The notes beneath the pieces were generated by a model. The model was not told the DNA's origin, did no database searches, and worked only from the letters and a program-made list of their open reading frames with translations. From Lytechinus pictus (lineage: Eukaryota; Echinodermata; Echinoidea; Temnopleuroida; Toxopneustidae): a stretch of DNA of 64,000 bases. The stretch covers positions 2,093,001 to 2,157,000 of the forward strand of contig NC_087258.1 in assembly GCF_037042905.1 (NCBI RefSeq), written 5' to 3'. A program made the position numbers and the translations under genes. Position 1 is the stretch's first letter. The number at the start of each line of letters is the position of its first letter. Positions 1 through 12,864 of this stretch are shown piece after piece.

Positions 1-244
1 CATTTTAGGAGTGCTTTCCTGGTTATGAAAGGGTATACATTAGGAGATTGATTTTAAGCAGGGAGAGCCACCTTTAGCTAAGATCTCCACAGTAAACGTT
101 AATCTGAGGAAATCCACATTGGTGACAAGACTACATATGTACAAGCTCAGCTGCCACCTGGTTCTCCTGATATGTCACGCTATACATATGTAATTCATGT
201 CAATATTCGGAGCTTGATCTTGTCCGTAATCGTCGAAGTCAGAT

Positions 245-416
245 CTGAGGGGCATCGCCATCTGCGAAGGCCATGGGACTGGCTGCCAAGGGCCAAGTGG
301 AGGAAGCAACGCTACATGTATCTACAGAGGCAAAGGGACCGACTACCAAGGGCCAAGTGGAGCAACGCCATCTGCTGACGCCAGGGACTGACTGCCAGAG
401 GGCCGAGTGGGGCGTG
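245..416 (+). repeat. 60-bp unit, three tandem copies
   Basis: The core ccaagggccaagtggag recurs at a spacing of 60 and then about 59 bases, the third copy reading gccagagggccgagtgg. A 68-codon open frame across it (WLPRAKW repeated) appears to be a by-product. The remainder of 1-2470 is AT-rich with no feature I can name. Confidence 0.75.
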
Positions 417-2474
417 TCACATCCAGACGGACGATAATTCTACTTTATTTTACCAATTAAAGTCAAGTTCTATTTAGTTGCACTCATTTCATTATCAATA
501 TAGACAACCTTTGTGAAACAAACCAGAATCAAAGAAAAGAATGAAGATTTGAACATTAAACTTGAATATATTCTATACAACTTGTTTTATCCCAATATTG
601 GGTGTCTCAAGCAGTAAAAAAATAATAACAATAATAAAAGTCACTTCACGTGACAGACCGGTAACGTTATAAATTCAGGGTGAAATGCTTTGAAAATTAG
701 AAGTACATAGGGTCTAAATATCAAAATATTTATAAACTAAAAATCTTAGTCTTAATTCAACCACTTTTTAAAATACCTAATTATTACACTGCCATATTTG
801 TTTATACATGTAACTTTGTAGTTATACCACTGGAGCAAGTGCCATAACTTTTTAAACAAATATGATAGAGGCCTACGTGTACCGTAATACAAATACAAGC
901 CAATGAAGCCAACAACTTAAAGGATGAAGCAATGTAATGGGTGGATGTGCAGGCATGGAACATATTTGTTCCTTTCATCTAATTTAGATTGAAATTTGTC
1001 ATTTGATTTTGAATGTCAAAAAATTATTTTTCTTATTTCAAGAAAATATCACATTTTCTTTGTGAATTTGAAGAGAAATGACCTTCAGACTGACAGAAAT
1101 GTAACATTTTTGAAAAAAATCCAATTATTGGCTAAAAAGAAGAATGAAATTAGGTAAATTTTCAGCATTTCTCTGCCATAGACTGTGTACATGTAGTTAA
1201 GAAATGGACACACACAAATCCAAATTTTTAGCTTCCGAGAGCTGTTATAAATTTATTATTAATGCCAAAAACTTGTCCATAAAGAGTCCAATAGGATTTT
1301 TTAGGCTCTATCTGATGGTATGATTTTAGATTTGGAAACCAGATCACAATGAAAAATTGCGACAAAGTGAAAAAAATTGTGCAAAACAAACATTTCATTT
1401 TCCCATAGAAAACGCATGGAGAAATGGCAATCTTAACACACACAAAAATAAGGGTTTGCAATTTATCTCTAGATCCTTATTTAAAATGATCATATAAACT
1501 TGTCCTTACTGTCAAAAGAAGCCCCTGAATTTTCTCTTTCCATACATGCCAAACACAAGTTAATAATCAATTCAGATCACATTTTTCTAGTAGCCTGAAC
1601 TTCCCTAAAAAAATGTGCCATATTTCCCCCTAAATCAGCCTGTTTTATGCTGACACTTTTCAGTGTGGCTTCAGACACCCTAATCTAAATAAATAATTGA
1701 ATTCTGAAATCTGGCCATGCCCATCATGGCATGCATTAGACAGCTGGCAGCCGTCTGTTTCGAGGAGTTTTTAAACATTTTTTTATTTTTTTAATTTCTC
1801 TGTAGGCCTAGGCCCTATTTGGATTTTGGTGAGTGAAGCCAACGGAGTTCAGCTGAACAACCAACATAACACTTAACAGTTAACACTGACCGAAGCTTTT
1901 GGTCTAGGCATGCATATGCCTGGCCTGGCGTACATTCACACACATAGACTTATCGTTGTTGAAATTTCTGTGACACTCATACATTCTCATCTCAGAATCA
2001 AAGACATGTACACTATTAAAACATTTACAGGAACACTGACGTCTTTGTCGCTGCCACTAGACAGGGTCCTGCAGACAGACATGGCAGCCGCAGCTCCGGC
2101 AGCAAGAAAGCCGGTATACCGCACTTAAATGAAAGGCGACCGGGTGAAAAATACCCAGACGGCACACCAAAATAGTCAACAGTCTGTTGGGATAAATTGC
2201 AACTTATCGTTATTTAACAACATACCTTCGTCTCCCGTAAGAGCCATCATATTACACAACACCAATATCCATCTCCTGTTTAATGTAAAAGATGGGGTTA
2301 AAGATAAAAAATTCCCGCTTTCGAACGTTGTTATTTTCTGCAGTTGATGGGGAAAACACCTAAAAAACAACAGAAGAGCGCGCGCTTGGCATGCAAAGAT
2401 CAAAGCGCGCGCGCGACCGTGCCGCTTCCGCATTCCCCGACGACGAATTTCATGCACCAGGCATAGGTGCCCCC

Positions 2475-3260
2475 TTTTCTTTAATTTGAATGATAGATAG
2501 CTGCACTCGCTTCATCTTCTGATAACTTTTTTTTTTCTTGCACAATTGGTCTGCGTTTATGTTGACAATCTAGTGAACATAACGGGGGTATATGCGTGTT
2601 AATTAAACTACTATCTTTCAGTTTAAAGCCTATAACGATTTTATTATCGCGATGGCTATATTGGAATGGATTTGTTGTGATATAAAAGTAATGAATTACA
2701 GTTAATAAAAATATAATTTCTGCATGTCCAAAAACCTCTTTCAACTGGTGTGTAATTATCACTTCATGGGCAACGAATACCAGGGGCGGATTCTGGATTT
2801 TCCAAAGGGGGGGGGGCACAATTTCCCGAGGAAAAATTTGACAAGCAAAAAAAAAATTAGAAAGAAGGTTTTCAACCCCAAAATAACGTAATTTCGTCCA
2901 CCAAAAATTGACAACACTCTGAAGGAGGGGGGGGGGGGATACTTCTGTTTTTACGGCATTTTTTAATTACAAATTTTAATTGTGCCTCTCAAAATATCTT
3001 AAGTGGTGTGTAATTATCACATCAGGCAAGGAATACGTATGTATATGTTGTAAATGTGTACAATTATACTACCATCTTTTAGTTCAAGGTTTATCACGGT
3101 TTTGTCTAAGGCTATATAAGTTATTGTCATGGATATGTTGGGATATAAATGAATTACATTTGATATCAATATGCGAGCGAGCAAAGCGAGCTAGCAAATT
3201 TTCGATAGTTAGAAGACAGAATGATGACCAAATTTCAAGGGGTGTGTAATTATTTCAGAA
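2475..3260 (+). repeat. Diverged direct duplication, about 450-bp offset
   Basis: Sequence at about 2578-2720 (ctactatctttcagtttaaa ... gatataaaagtaatgaatta) recurs at about 3029-3165 (ctaccatcttttagttcaag ... gatataaatgaattac). The phrase tggtgtgtaattatcac occurs near 2745 and 3003, with a third related copy near 3240. The copies are clearly diverged. The interval also has a poly-G run and gcgagc-rich short repeats. Confidence 0.6.
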
Positions 3261-3299
3261 TTGCAGCGAGTTGGCGCAGTGAGCGAGCCTTGAAAAGTT

Positions 3300-5040
3300 G
3301 ATGATGTGCATAATGAGGATAACGGTAAAATTATCTATAAATTAAACTTGAGAAGAAATAGAATAAAAGAATATAAAGAGCAAGTACGTATTAGACAGTC
3401 TATGTTTTGTTCAATAAAAACGCATTTGCTCACAGGTCATAGGTGAGAAAAGAATGAAAAAAAGGGATCGTGATTATCGGGATTAAGGGTGCTTTATAAT
3501 TATGATGACAGGCCGCGCAATATGAAACCCCGTATTAAACTTCCAAATACTTGTACAAGGCCATCAGGATGCAAAATAAAAGGAACATTCAGAAAGGAAA
3601 GATTTTGATTATATTTGGATATTATGCAACATTTATTACATTGTTATGGTATTGAATTAATGTTATTTTAAGTCTCCTATAAATGAATTAAAAGGATTAA
3701 ATCTTAAAGTGTGTGCGAAATATTGCCGTCCTAACTTGCTTCTGTGTTTCGTTAATGGCATGCATTCATTCGGTCAATGTCATCATCAGCAACTCATCGT
3801 ACACCTAACTTGAAGTATAATAATACAGGGTATGTCTATATATGTCCCGCCTCTACAAAGATGCTAGGATAATTATGACCCCCCCCCCCCCCCATGCATA
3901 CACGCCAGTGTATTCAAAGGATGTTTTGATTGGATTATGATCAAACTTATAACCATATTTAAAAGTCTTACACTCTCATGATGCATGGGAAATGTATTTG
4001 AAATAATCTAAACGTTGGACTTTGCCATTACCAAAATCTTGTAAGATTAGATGGAGCGCGGGAGCGGAGCGACCGCGCGAAATTTTTTGCATTTTTAGAA
4101 TGCACAATTTTGCATTAGAATGCAAAATTTGGGCAAATTTAAGTACTTTGACCCCACATTCCTATCCCCGGATTTACGCCCGTGCACATGGCATTCCTTT
4201 CCTTAGAAAATCCTAATTTTGCTTAGGCCTTACTTTAGGGATAGCACGTTTAGTCTTATTTTAAGTTTGACTATATATAGATATCCAAATATTACTTTGT
4301 TACATCTATTTCCCTTTTAACTGAACGCTTAATAATTTTATAATTTTAATTGAATTTAATTGAATTGATTTGTTCCATCCATCAAACAACATGTATGCAT
4401 ACACAATAAATGTATTGTGAAGCAAAATGTTAAATGTAAAAACTTAACAGTATGGTTTTTCTATCCTTTAAAAATATCAAAGTTTAACGTTGCTTCCAAA
4501 TTTTTCGTAGCAGAATGAATAGCCAATAAGAAGAAATAAATTATGATATCGGATTAACGATTCCTGTTAAATGACCTTTTCATGATAGACAGGTCATCCC
4601 TTTCGTATCTAACAATGCTATTTTCCTCTTTTTGAGAAACGCCTTTCTTTGGAACTTGGACTGAATTTTAATTGTGAACCAAACTGAAATTAGTTGTTCC
4701 ATTTTAAAATCTAACAACATTATAAATTAGGTAGAAATAAGAAGTACAGGGTAAAACAGGACACTTCAAGATTGATTAAGATTCGGCATGAGATACGGAA
4801 TTTAAAAAAAATGAAAAGAAGTCAAAGCCTCACTTAATTTACAATGTTGCTTACTGATTAACGTCTGACATAAAATAATGTCTAGAATAAATAAAAGAGA
4901 AATTTACCTAATGCATTGTATACATGAATTATTAGTTTGCAATTTCCTTTTCTATAAAATTATGGTTGACCAATAATTAATTCCGTTATGATATTATCTT
5001 CACAGAGAGTCCAAGGAGGACAATTTAAGAGAAGGGGTGG
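3300..5040. other. No gene seen
   Basis: AT-rich intergenic DNA with a C15 run near 3880 and a short GC-richer patch at about 4050-4090. No splice-supported coding sequence or RNA gene was recognised on either strand. Confidence 0.5.
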
Positions 5041-5055
5041 GGGAGTCACCCCACC

Positions 5056-5132
5056 CAAATAATAATAATAATGATAATGATAATAATAATAACAATAGAT
5101 AATAATAATAATAGTAATAATAATAATAATAC
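5056..5132 (+). repeat. (AAT)n-type microsatellite
   Basis: Interrupted AAT trinucleotide tract with occasional GAT and AGT units. It is followed at 5380-5600 by a C-rich stretch with repeated cccctatctcagg-like phrases and two C runs. Confidence 0.8.
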
Positions 5133-5639
5133 TCGCCAGACGATGACAGAGGGCGCAATTTCAATCACTGAATTAGTGTTCCTGTATTAATTATACAGGA
5201 ACACTACACTGAATCGTTGTTGACCGCCATCTACGAAAGAGATAATCACACCTGTGCCACTACTCCTCACTTCCCCATCACACCCGTCATGAAAAAAAAG
5301 AGTGACGGGGGACTACTGAACAGTTATTTATTATTTCCCTTTATGCCAGAGCCCCGACCCCCCCCCCCCCACTCAGTGTTATTTAGGGTACGCCTATGCT
5401 CGTTCCCTCCCTTTGAAAGCACCCCCTATCTCATGTCTGCTAAACTTTCAGAACCCCCCTTTCGCGGGCTTTTCCTGCCTTGGAGACCCCCTAAATCCGG
5501 AACACTGCTCAATGTACCCCTTATCTCAGGTGAGCTCTCATTCCAACCCCCTATCTCAGGACAGACACCCCCCCCCCCTTCATCTCAGGTAAGCTGTCAT
5601 TACAATACAGGTTCCCTGATGTCATGATGGAGGACAAAA

Positions 5640-8600
5640 CAATAGCAAAACCATGAAAACATTGACTTTTCATAGTCTGATGCACAGGTTTTTATTGTTT
5701 GTACTCCAATACGGCTGCTTGTGAGAACCCTCGATACCTTAGGAAAGATTTTTTTAAGTTCAAAGTTAAATCTCAGAACTCAAATAATGCAGTCTCCAAA
5801 AGGATTAAAAACAAAGAGGCCTTAATTGTTGGATAACAAATCTTGGTAATGATATCGTTCATAATTATAGTTCTTTCATAAATTTGAAAGAAACTTGAAA
5901 CAACAAAATGTAACTAAATCATTTCATCGAGTATTAATAAGTGATAACTTTTCGAGCGAAAATGTGCGGCGTTTTTATGACTCACTGCCTCTAACAAAAT
6001 ATTATTTATTAGAAAGAAAAGACAAAATATGAACAATTTTATGAAGTATTTTGTGTGCTTGCGCTATATAACAGTGTAAAAGTTGAAATGATGTCACATT
6101 CAGTCAGAAAAACACCAAACGATATTTAAGATTGTTAATTGTTTTTGTATCTAAATTTACAGAATATTAATATTTTGTGTGTGGCTACGTGAAAGTGTTA
6201 AGGGGGGGGGGGGGGCTGCTGACCATGCAAAAAACTCAATAAGATGACGATTTCATATTTTTATACATATTTCTTGGGGGAAAAGTAAAGAAAGCTCAGT
6301 CCCTGCCGTCCCGCGGTTCATATTATAGGGATAAACTTCGAGCAATATTTAGTCGTTGAATCAAAGCTGCTCAAATTAAAAAAACAGAGCCATTAATGTC
6401 TCTGGGTTAAAAAATTGAATACTGCCCTCTAGGGTTTGGAGAGAGATTATTATTATTTAGCAGACCAAGATGAAAAATATGAATTAAAGGGTTTTTCCCG
6501 ATTCTAACAACACGTCCATCAAATATTATATACCAATTTATTTGTGACGAACCAATACACATTGCACTTAGTTAAAGAGAATCCCTATTTGCTATAATGC
6601 TGATTTAAAAAAATCAGGAAATATATCTCTGAAGAAAAAAAACACGGCAGACATATATTAGGCAACAAACTGATATGTAAGGAGTGTAAATATTACGCCT
6701 TGTGTTTTCATTAAACGAATGAAATCCCCAATTTTAGAAAATCACCATCTTTATAATGATTTCATTTGTATAGATGCTGAGAACACATTTTATTATCCTC
6801 TATTTTAACATAATAAGCATTCAGAGAAGAAAAATATTGATGAGGATGACAGTAAAGTTTAAAGAGCGTCCTCATCCGATGATAAGGTTTCATGATATTA
6901 CGCAATTATATTCTTTTAAAAACGAAAATATGATTTTAAATTTATTAATTTCATCTTTGTGTTCCTCATCTCCTACTTCTTATTTTTCTTCTTCCTTTTT
7001 CATTAAAAAAAAGGCATTAAAGAGAAAGAAAGAAGATATAATGACTGTAGAAAGAGATGTCCTGTTTATTATCGTGCCTATTTTTGTTTATTTAAAAAGA
7101 AAAATGAAATTCCCTTTAAGTTATCTTGAGCCCCAACCAAAATACCCGAGCGCTGCCCTTAAACACAATCATATCGACATGATCGCTCTATAAAAAGCTC
7201 TCTCAAAATATCCCTTGAAGTCTGTTTGTCTTCTTCTGTTCATGTACCGTTACATATTCTAGCTTTTGTATCTCAAAATCACTGTTTCCTCAAGTAATAT
7301 TGCGACCTATATTCACTCGAGGAAATCGAACGAAAGAAAAAGCGCACCTGCAATTTTAGTAGAACGAAAGAAAATACGTCATTGTATTCTTTTTTCAATA
7401 TGCTCTATAATAGAAAAGCAAAGCTAGAGGCTTGATTTTCTTCAATTTAAGCCGGATAAAATTTGACGTCATTGTGTCATGTTCATGATCAACATGACTG
7501 AAGGAAAGCAAGTATGCAGTTTATCACAACTTGAATCATGAATCGATTTAGAAATGAATGACAATCTTATTCAATTTGTACGTTATCGCTCTTTTACTAT
7601 TTTTTTCTTGAGAAAAAAAAATGCAGTTGAAAGCCATTAAAACAAATTAGCATAATCTTAATATCGCCTAACAGATGAACTGCAAATAAAGAAATAATAA
7701 GAGCGGTTAAACATTTGGATTGAAAAAAATCAACCAAAAGCAAATGATATTTTTGCTCGGTAAGTAATCTTGTCACAAATCCGAAAGGCCTATTTGCCAT
7801 TATATCACTAAAAACGACAGTATAACTGTGTAAGAAAATGCCTGATGAATGTCATCAAAGCTTTCCCTTTTGAGCATTGAAAATTTTTAATGTTCATTCA
7901 GATTTCTTCACCTTGTTTTGACATTGGCGTAAAGATGGGGCGAAAATTGCCCCGCCCCCCCAAAAAATACGCCCCCCCCCAAAAAAAGGGAAAGAAAACG
8001 GGGAAAATTGTAAAATAATTATCATACCATTTTCTGAATAATACGTCAACATCTGTCACAAAATTCGATCTTTGTGAACAAAATGTCGTAATTTTGCCCG
8101 ATCCGCCATATCTGGTCCTCCTCAAAATTGTTGGCTCATTATGCCACTGGTCATTAACTTTGGTATGAAAACCAATACCGTGAAGGTGGCCAACGTAAAA
8201 AAAATATACAAAAACATGGGGGATTCTAAAGAGTGGCGAGAGAACAAAAAAGCATGAAATTTAAAAAGAAATAATAATTTCATGGATTTTCACCCTTCAG
8301 TTCCCCTTTTTCTCGGTCGCTGAACTATTTGGGTAAAGAACCCCAAGCCCCCTCCCCTTCTATACGACAGTAAATGAAGACATTTCCTTTTTTGAAAAAT
8401 AATAATTTGATTTTGCAGAAACAGACAAAGATGAATTTTATTTATTTTACTATGGTCAGTCGTACTCTCCCTCGTGTCAGTATCTTTCCATGAGAAAGCA
8501 GCGCCATTAGGGGCCTAAATCAATTTCTCTGAAATTGAAATTCCCCTGGCATCATTCCTTTTGTTGTTGAGAAATCATATTCAAATCTGATATCTTACGA

Positions 8601-9848
8601 AGGAACGTTGATTCTCAAGACACACAATGTATCCGCAGGTGTACACGGTTGTCTCGGCAAATGATATTTTCATTGCCGCAGAGGTTCACACAGAAGAAGG
8701 AGAGAAAAAGAAATGGGGGAAATCCGTTAAATTGTTTGTTGCCATGGTGACCAAATAAAATAGAGTGTTTTCTTTCAATCGCTCCGATTGTTTGTTTAAT
8801 CCCACGGCATGATGCTCTCCTCTTTACTTGGTTTAGTTGGGAAATTACGAGGCACGGCGAAGAAGGTGGAAATCTGAGCGCAGCAAGCTGTCAAACTCAT
8901 TGAACCCGCGTTCCCCAGAATTTTTTTTCCAGCAATATCATAACGAGGCATGAAATGTTTCTCATGAAACCATTGAGCCTCGCTGCTCAAATACTTGTAA
9001 CGTTCTTTTCTTTTTTTTAAATTGATTTTTATAAAACATCAATTCAACAAATATCACTCGCTTTATGTAGCTATGTAGCTGCGAATTCAGGCGTCTCATT
9101 TTCCTTGGTGCCTCAGTACGCCATCACATTTATGAAACTACACGATATTTACTATCATTTCATCTTTTCTCCTTTGAATCAATACGTCTAGATGACGTCG
9201 TTTCTGGCTCTTTAGATCTGAAATTTATTCGTTAACATAATGCATTACGTAAAACTTTATTGATAATTAAAGTAACAGGGCTTTCAACCGACTTCGATTC
9301 AACCGGTCCAAGAAATACGTTTGTGTATGTGTGTATCTGCGTAAGTTTTGTTAGCTTTGAGGTTAAATGCAATAAAAGCTCTCTAGTGGTGAAAAAAGAA
9401 ATGGCCCTTTCAAAACAACTAGGTCAAAGAATCACTGCGATAAAAAAATCGACTTAAGGTCCCTTTTTTTGTTAAAATGATTGACTTTATCTCTAGAGAT
9501 GATTAAAATGCATTTACGTTTCTGAAAAACGACTTGGAGACACAACTATGCATTTGGAACTATATTGTCCAAACGCCATTTTTTTTACTTTATGTTCCAA
9601 CCTAATATTTTGATCTTCTTATCGAACATCGTCGTAAGAATTTTGCTGAATTCATCTCTGCCATTATGAGATTAAATCATAATCTCTCAGCCACTTTAGA
9701 TCTTTGTCCAACTCGCCAAACACTATTCAGATATAGGCGATATAACCATTTAAAGAAAAAGCTAATTGAATTTTTATGTTGCATTAGTTCTAGACATGAT
9801 TTACGTACATACATGTAACAATAACAGTACATATTGTATAAGGATGAG
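5640..9848. other. No gene seen
   Basis: AT-rich DNA with homopolymer G/C runs near 6205 and 7970. A 139-codon open frame at 6774-7193 is of AT-rich, low-complexity composition and has no recognisable domain. Nothing in the region could be assigned. Confidence 0.5.
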
Positions 9849-10145
9849 GAAGATGAAGAGGAGGAGGAGAAGGAGAAGGAGGAGAAGGAGGAGAAGAAGG
9901 TGGTGGTGGAGGAGGAGGAGGAAAAGGAGAATGAAAAGACGGTGGTGGTGGTGGAGGGGAAGGAGGAGAAGAAAGGGGAGGAGGAGAAAGGGGAAGGTGG
10001 TGGTGGAGGAGGAGGAGGAGAAGGTGGTGGTGGAGGAGGAGGTGGTGGTGGAGGTGGTGGAGGAGGAGAAAGAGGAAGAGGAGGAGAAGGAGGAGGAGGA
10101 GGAGGTGGTGGAGGAGGAGGAGGAGGAAGAGAAGCAGGAGGAGAC
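9849..10145 (+). repeat. Purine-rich (GAG/GGT/GGA)n tract
   Basis: About 300 bases of almost pure purine on the plus strand apart from GGT units. It is open in several frames on both strands (Glu/Gly/Arg or Ser/Leu/Pro runs), which explains overlapping 120-146-codon frames that should not be read as genes. The strand bias could support triplex or G-quadruplex structures. Confidence 0.9.
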
Positions 10146-10218
10146 AGAAAGAGAAAAGTGTATCAACATACATCATGGGAGCCCCGTATCTTTTGCATTT
10201 CTTTAATCTTTTAATCAA

Positions 10219-12399
10219 TCATTTTAAGAAACAAGAAATTTGGTTTATCAATCATAAAATACGTTTCATTCCTACTCGCAAAAGGGACATGTAATTATGG
10301 GACTGCAGCTCTTCTCCTTCAATCAATCTCAGGGACGATAAGAGACCCGTCCCACCCCTAACAGAAAACCAATCTCTTGAAACATCCTTGGAGAGCGTTT
10401 CATGAAGCATCTTGGCAATGATATTCCATGACGATTGTCCCATGAGCCAATCAAATGCAAGGATTTCAGTAGCTTATAACAAATAATCATTTAAAGGAAA
10501 TGCTCCTTTGATTTTGGCCTCATTTTAGACGAGCTATTTCGGTAGCACTTTAAGTCTTTTATTGCATGTAAAGGTAATCCGGAAATGATTTGAAAGGGAA
10601 AGGGCAGCAGATTGTTCCAATTCATTATCAATTACCAGTTTAAAAGGAACTACTGGTTCATTGAATTCCCGGATTGAATCTGAAAAAAAAGAGAGGGAGA
10701 GAGGGCGACGGGGGAAAGTCTGGCAGGGAGAGAGAGAAGAGAGAAAGAAGCGAGATAAAAAAAAGACAAGTAAAATAGATGAATGGATTCGTATTTTTCA
10801 ACTCGATCTTTCCTATGTGTTGACCTCTCTTAGCAGCTTACATCACCGCTAACAATGTTAAAAGGTTCATGCAAACGTGCAAAATGACAAGGTCTTTATT
10901 ACAACAGGGAACATAAAGGACTCACAATATTTTGAAAAGAGGCGGTCAAAAAATTGTATTATGTTGGAACAGTGGAGAATTCTAATGATAGTAATAGTAA
11001 TTGCGTTATATATCTTGCAGCTTTGGATTATGACGATAATGATATCTGATTGTGTACATTATTTTGTATTGAGGGCTTTCTACTTTGAACGACGCATCTA
11101 AATGACTAACTTATTTTAGAGGTATTCGTTCTGCGGTCACGGAATAATATCGCTGATGTGTTTAAATTTAGACATTTTTCAAATTTCGAGTCATTTTTGC
11201 GACGTATTCCTTTTCAGATTTGCATTTTTATGACCTATAAATATTGTATAGGGGAGGTTGTCCTATACCCACTCATGTTGACACGCATCGATAGGCTTCT
11301 CCAAGGTCAAGTTCGGCAATAGCATCATTTTAGTCAACAGATGGAGAGGTAATTAAAGAACAAGCAGACCGCGACCATGCCTGTCGTATCACTGTTAGGG
11401 TTTTATGCACCAAAAACAGAATATCAAAACAGACAGAAATTGGGAATGAACGTTTAACAAAAGAGAAACATTTAATGTGATTTATTTTAGCAGAACTGAA
11501 AAGATCTTAACATGATTTTGCTGTAATTAATTAAAAAAAGTACCCGCAATTAACTTATCAACTTATCTTTGACTGCAGCTAAACCTATCTGATTATAATA
11601 CAGCAATAAAGGAGTTGTCAGGTTTTGTTCATTTTGATATTTTTTATTCATTTATTTGTTTTATCGCTGCATATAAAGGTTCACTACGTGACGATTATAA
11701 AAAGCTGGCTGTAGCAGAATACAGCAGTTTTACTGATCTTTTAGCTGATGTAAAATGACGTATTTTTGCAATATTTTCTATCATTTCCTAGGCATCGTTT
11801 CTATCTCAATACTCTTATAACGACACATCGCAGAAGGACATCGCAATTAACCATAACATTACGCTCTTCCATATTATCTGGTATTATAATATACATAATC
11901 TCCTAATGGTTATATCAGATTCTTCGCTTGTCTAGTCATTTGTGCGATGTGAAATTATCCGTCAAAATAAAAGATGTCAGGCGAAAAATTATCGGCGGAA
12001 ATTAAAAGCTCTTCTGTAATCGCTTTTGCAGCCGGTTCCGCAGAAGGTGACAATTGCCGAAGATCTAAAGTAGATGTCGAAGGACTTTTAACCTTTATAG
12101 ATCCTTGGCTGAAAGGCTAAACGTCTTGTAGAATTGGGGACCATACGACTTCACACATCCAGTTTTCACGGTCTGATTCAGGCTTCTAAATCCCCAAAGT
12201 GTGATTCTTGAAAGGGAACACATTCATCAAAATTAAAGTCTTTCATCTTTAAATCTTCTCTCTTCTTGCTCAATCGACTGTGAAGAAAGCGTTGTCCTTT
12301 CGAGTCATCCTCATTTGATAAAGTTTCCTATAAACCTTAAACACTCACCGACCACCGTGCTACCAACACACACAAAAACAGGGGATCCCAATTTCAGCT
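10219..12399. other. No gene seen
   Basis: Unique-looking AT-rich DNA with a small GA-rich patch at 10680-10760. The block at about 10380-10450 (gcgtttcatgaagcatctt ... tcccatgagcca) looks like a dispersed short repeat. Nothing coding was recognised. Confidence 0.45.
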
Positions 12400-12823
12400 C
12401 AAACGGAGTCGCGCGCGCTCCTCATCGCATGGGCCATAATTTGTACATCTTCATTTCTCTCACCGTTTTCAGAGCTCAGTTGTCCACCAGCTTCCGGTGC
12501 GGTGTGGTCGCGGAGCTTATAAGCCTCTCCCACTCGACAATACGCATGCAACAACCTGTGACTAGGATCGTATATGTGACGCAACTTATCTCTGCTTCTG
12601 AATCGCGTTTCCTTACGTCCTTCCGCTTTTCCTGTGCATTGGCAATTGCAACCTAATATCCCTGACACCACTGACATAAATAAGTGATAAACTGGCCTAG
12701 GCCTACTTTTTATTCGATTTCCCTTTCTCGCCATTCATCAAGGATTTCGAGTGCTGTAAAGTTGAGCTTTTGACAGATGTTTGGGTACTGATGTGAGAGC
12801 AGATGTGTTAATAGAATAATATA
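12400..12823 (+). promoter_or_regulatory. Possible promoter / 5' UTR of the metalloprotease gene
   Basis: This stretch is richer in G+C and CpG than the surrounding AT-rich DNA and lies directly upstream of the candidate start exon. A TATA-like ttataag occurs at 12518-12523, about 300 bases before the ATG. No other core promoter element can be assigned by eye. Overlapping open frames of about 110 codons on both strands here look like chance results of the base composition. Confidence 0.2.
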
Positions 12824-12864
12824 ATGGCTCGAGTACAGAACAAAGAGCGTCTACCAAGCGATGA
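12824..12864 (+). CDS. Candidate exon 1: start codon and cytoplasmic N-terminus (res 1-14)
   Basis: The exon encodes MARVQNKERLPSD plus two bases of the next codon, followed by a strong donor gtaagt. The ATG has A at -3 and G at +4. The transmembrane exon has an acceptor at 38172 and needs an upstream exon ending in phase 2, because its own frame has no ATG before the membrane segment. This candidate ends in exactly that phase and completes a Glu codon. The implied intron is 25.3 kb. The assignment is inference, since another upstream exon could serve instead. Confidence 0.45.

Noticed and set aside
5217-5627. 136-codon Pro-rich frame
   Set aside because: It spans C homopolymers and repeated cccctatctcagg phrases, pointing to repeat DNA and not a gene.
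9766-10218. Four overlapping open frames of 122-146 codons on both strands
   Set aside because: They are produced by a purine-rich trinucleotide tract; Glu/Gly/Arg or Ser/Leu/Pro homopolymer-like peptides with no domain.
12315-12734. Overlapping 111-113-codon frames on opposite strands upstream of the start exon
   Set aside because: No homology recognised; they fall in a GC-richer putative promoter region where stops are scarcer by chance.
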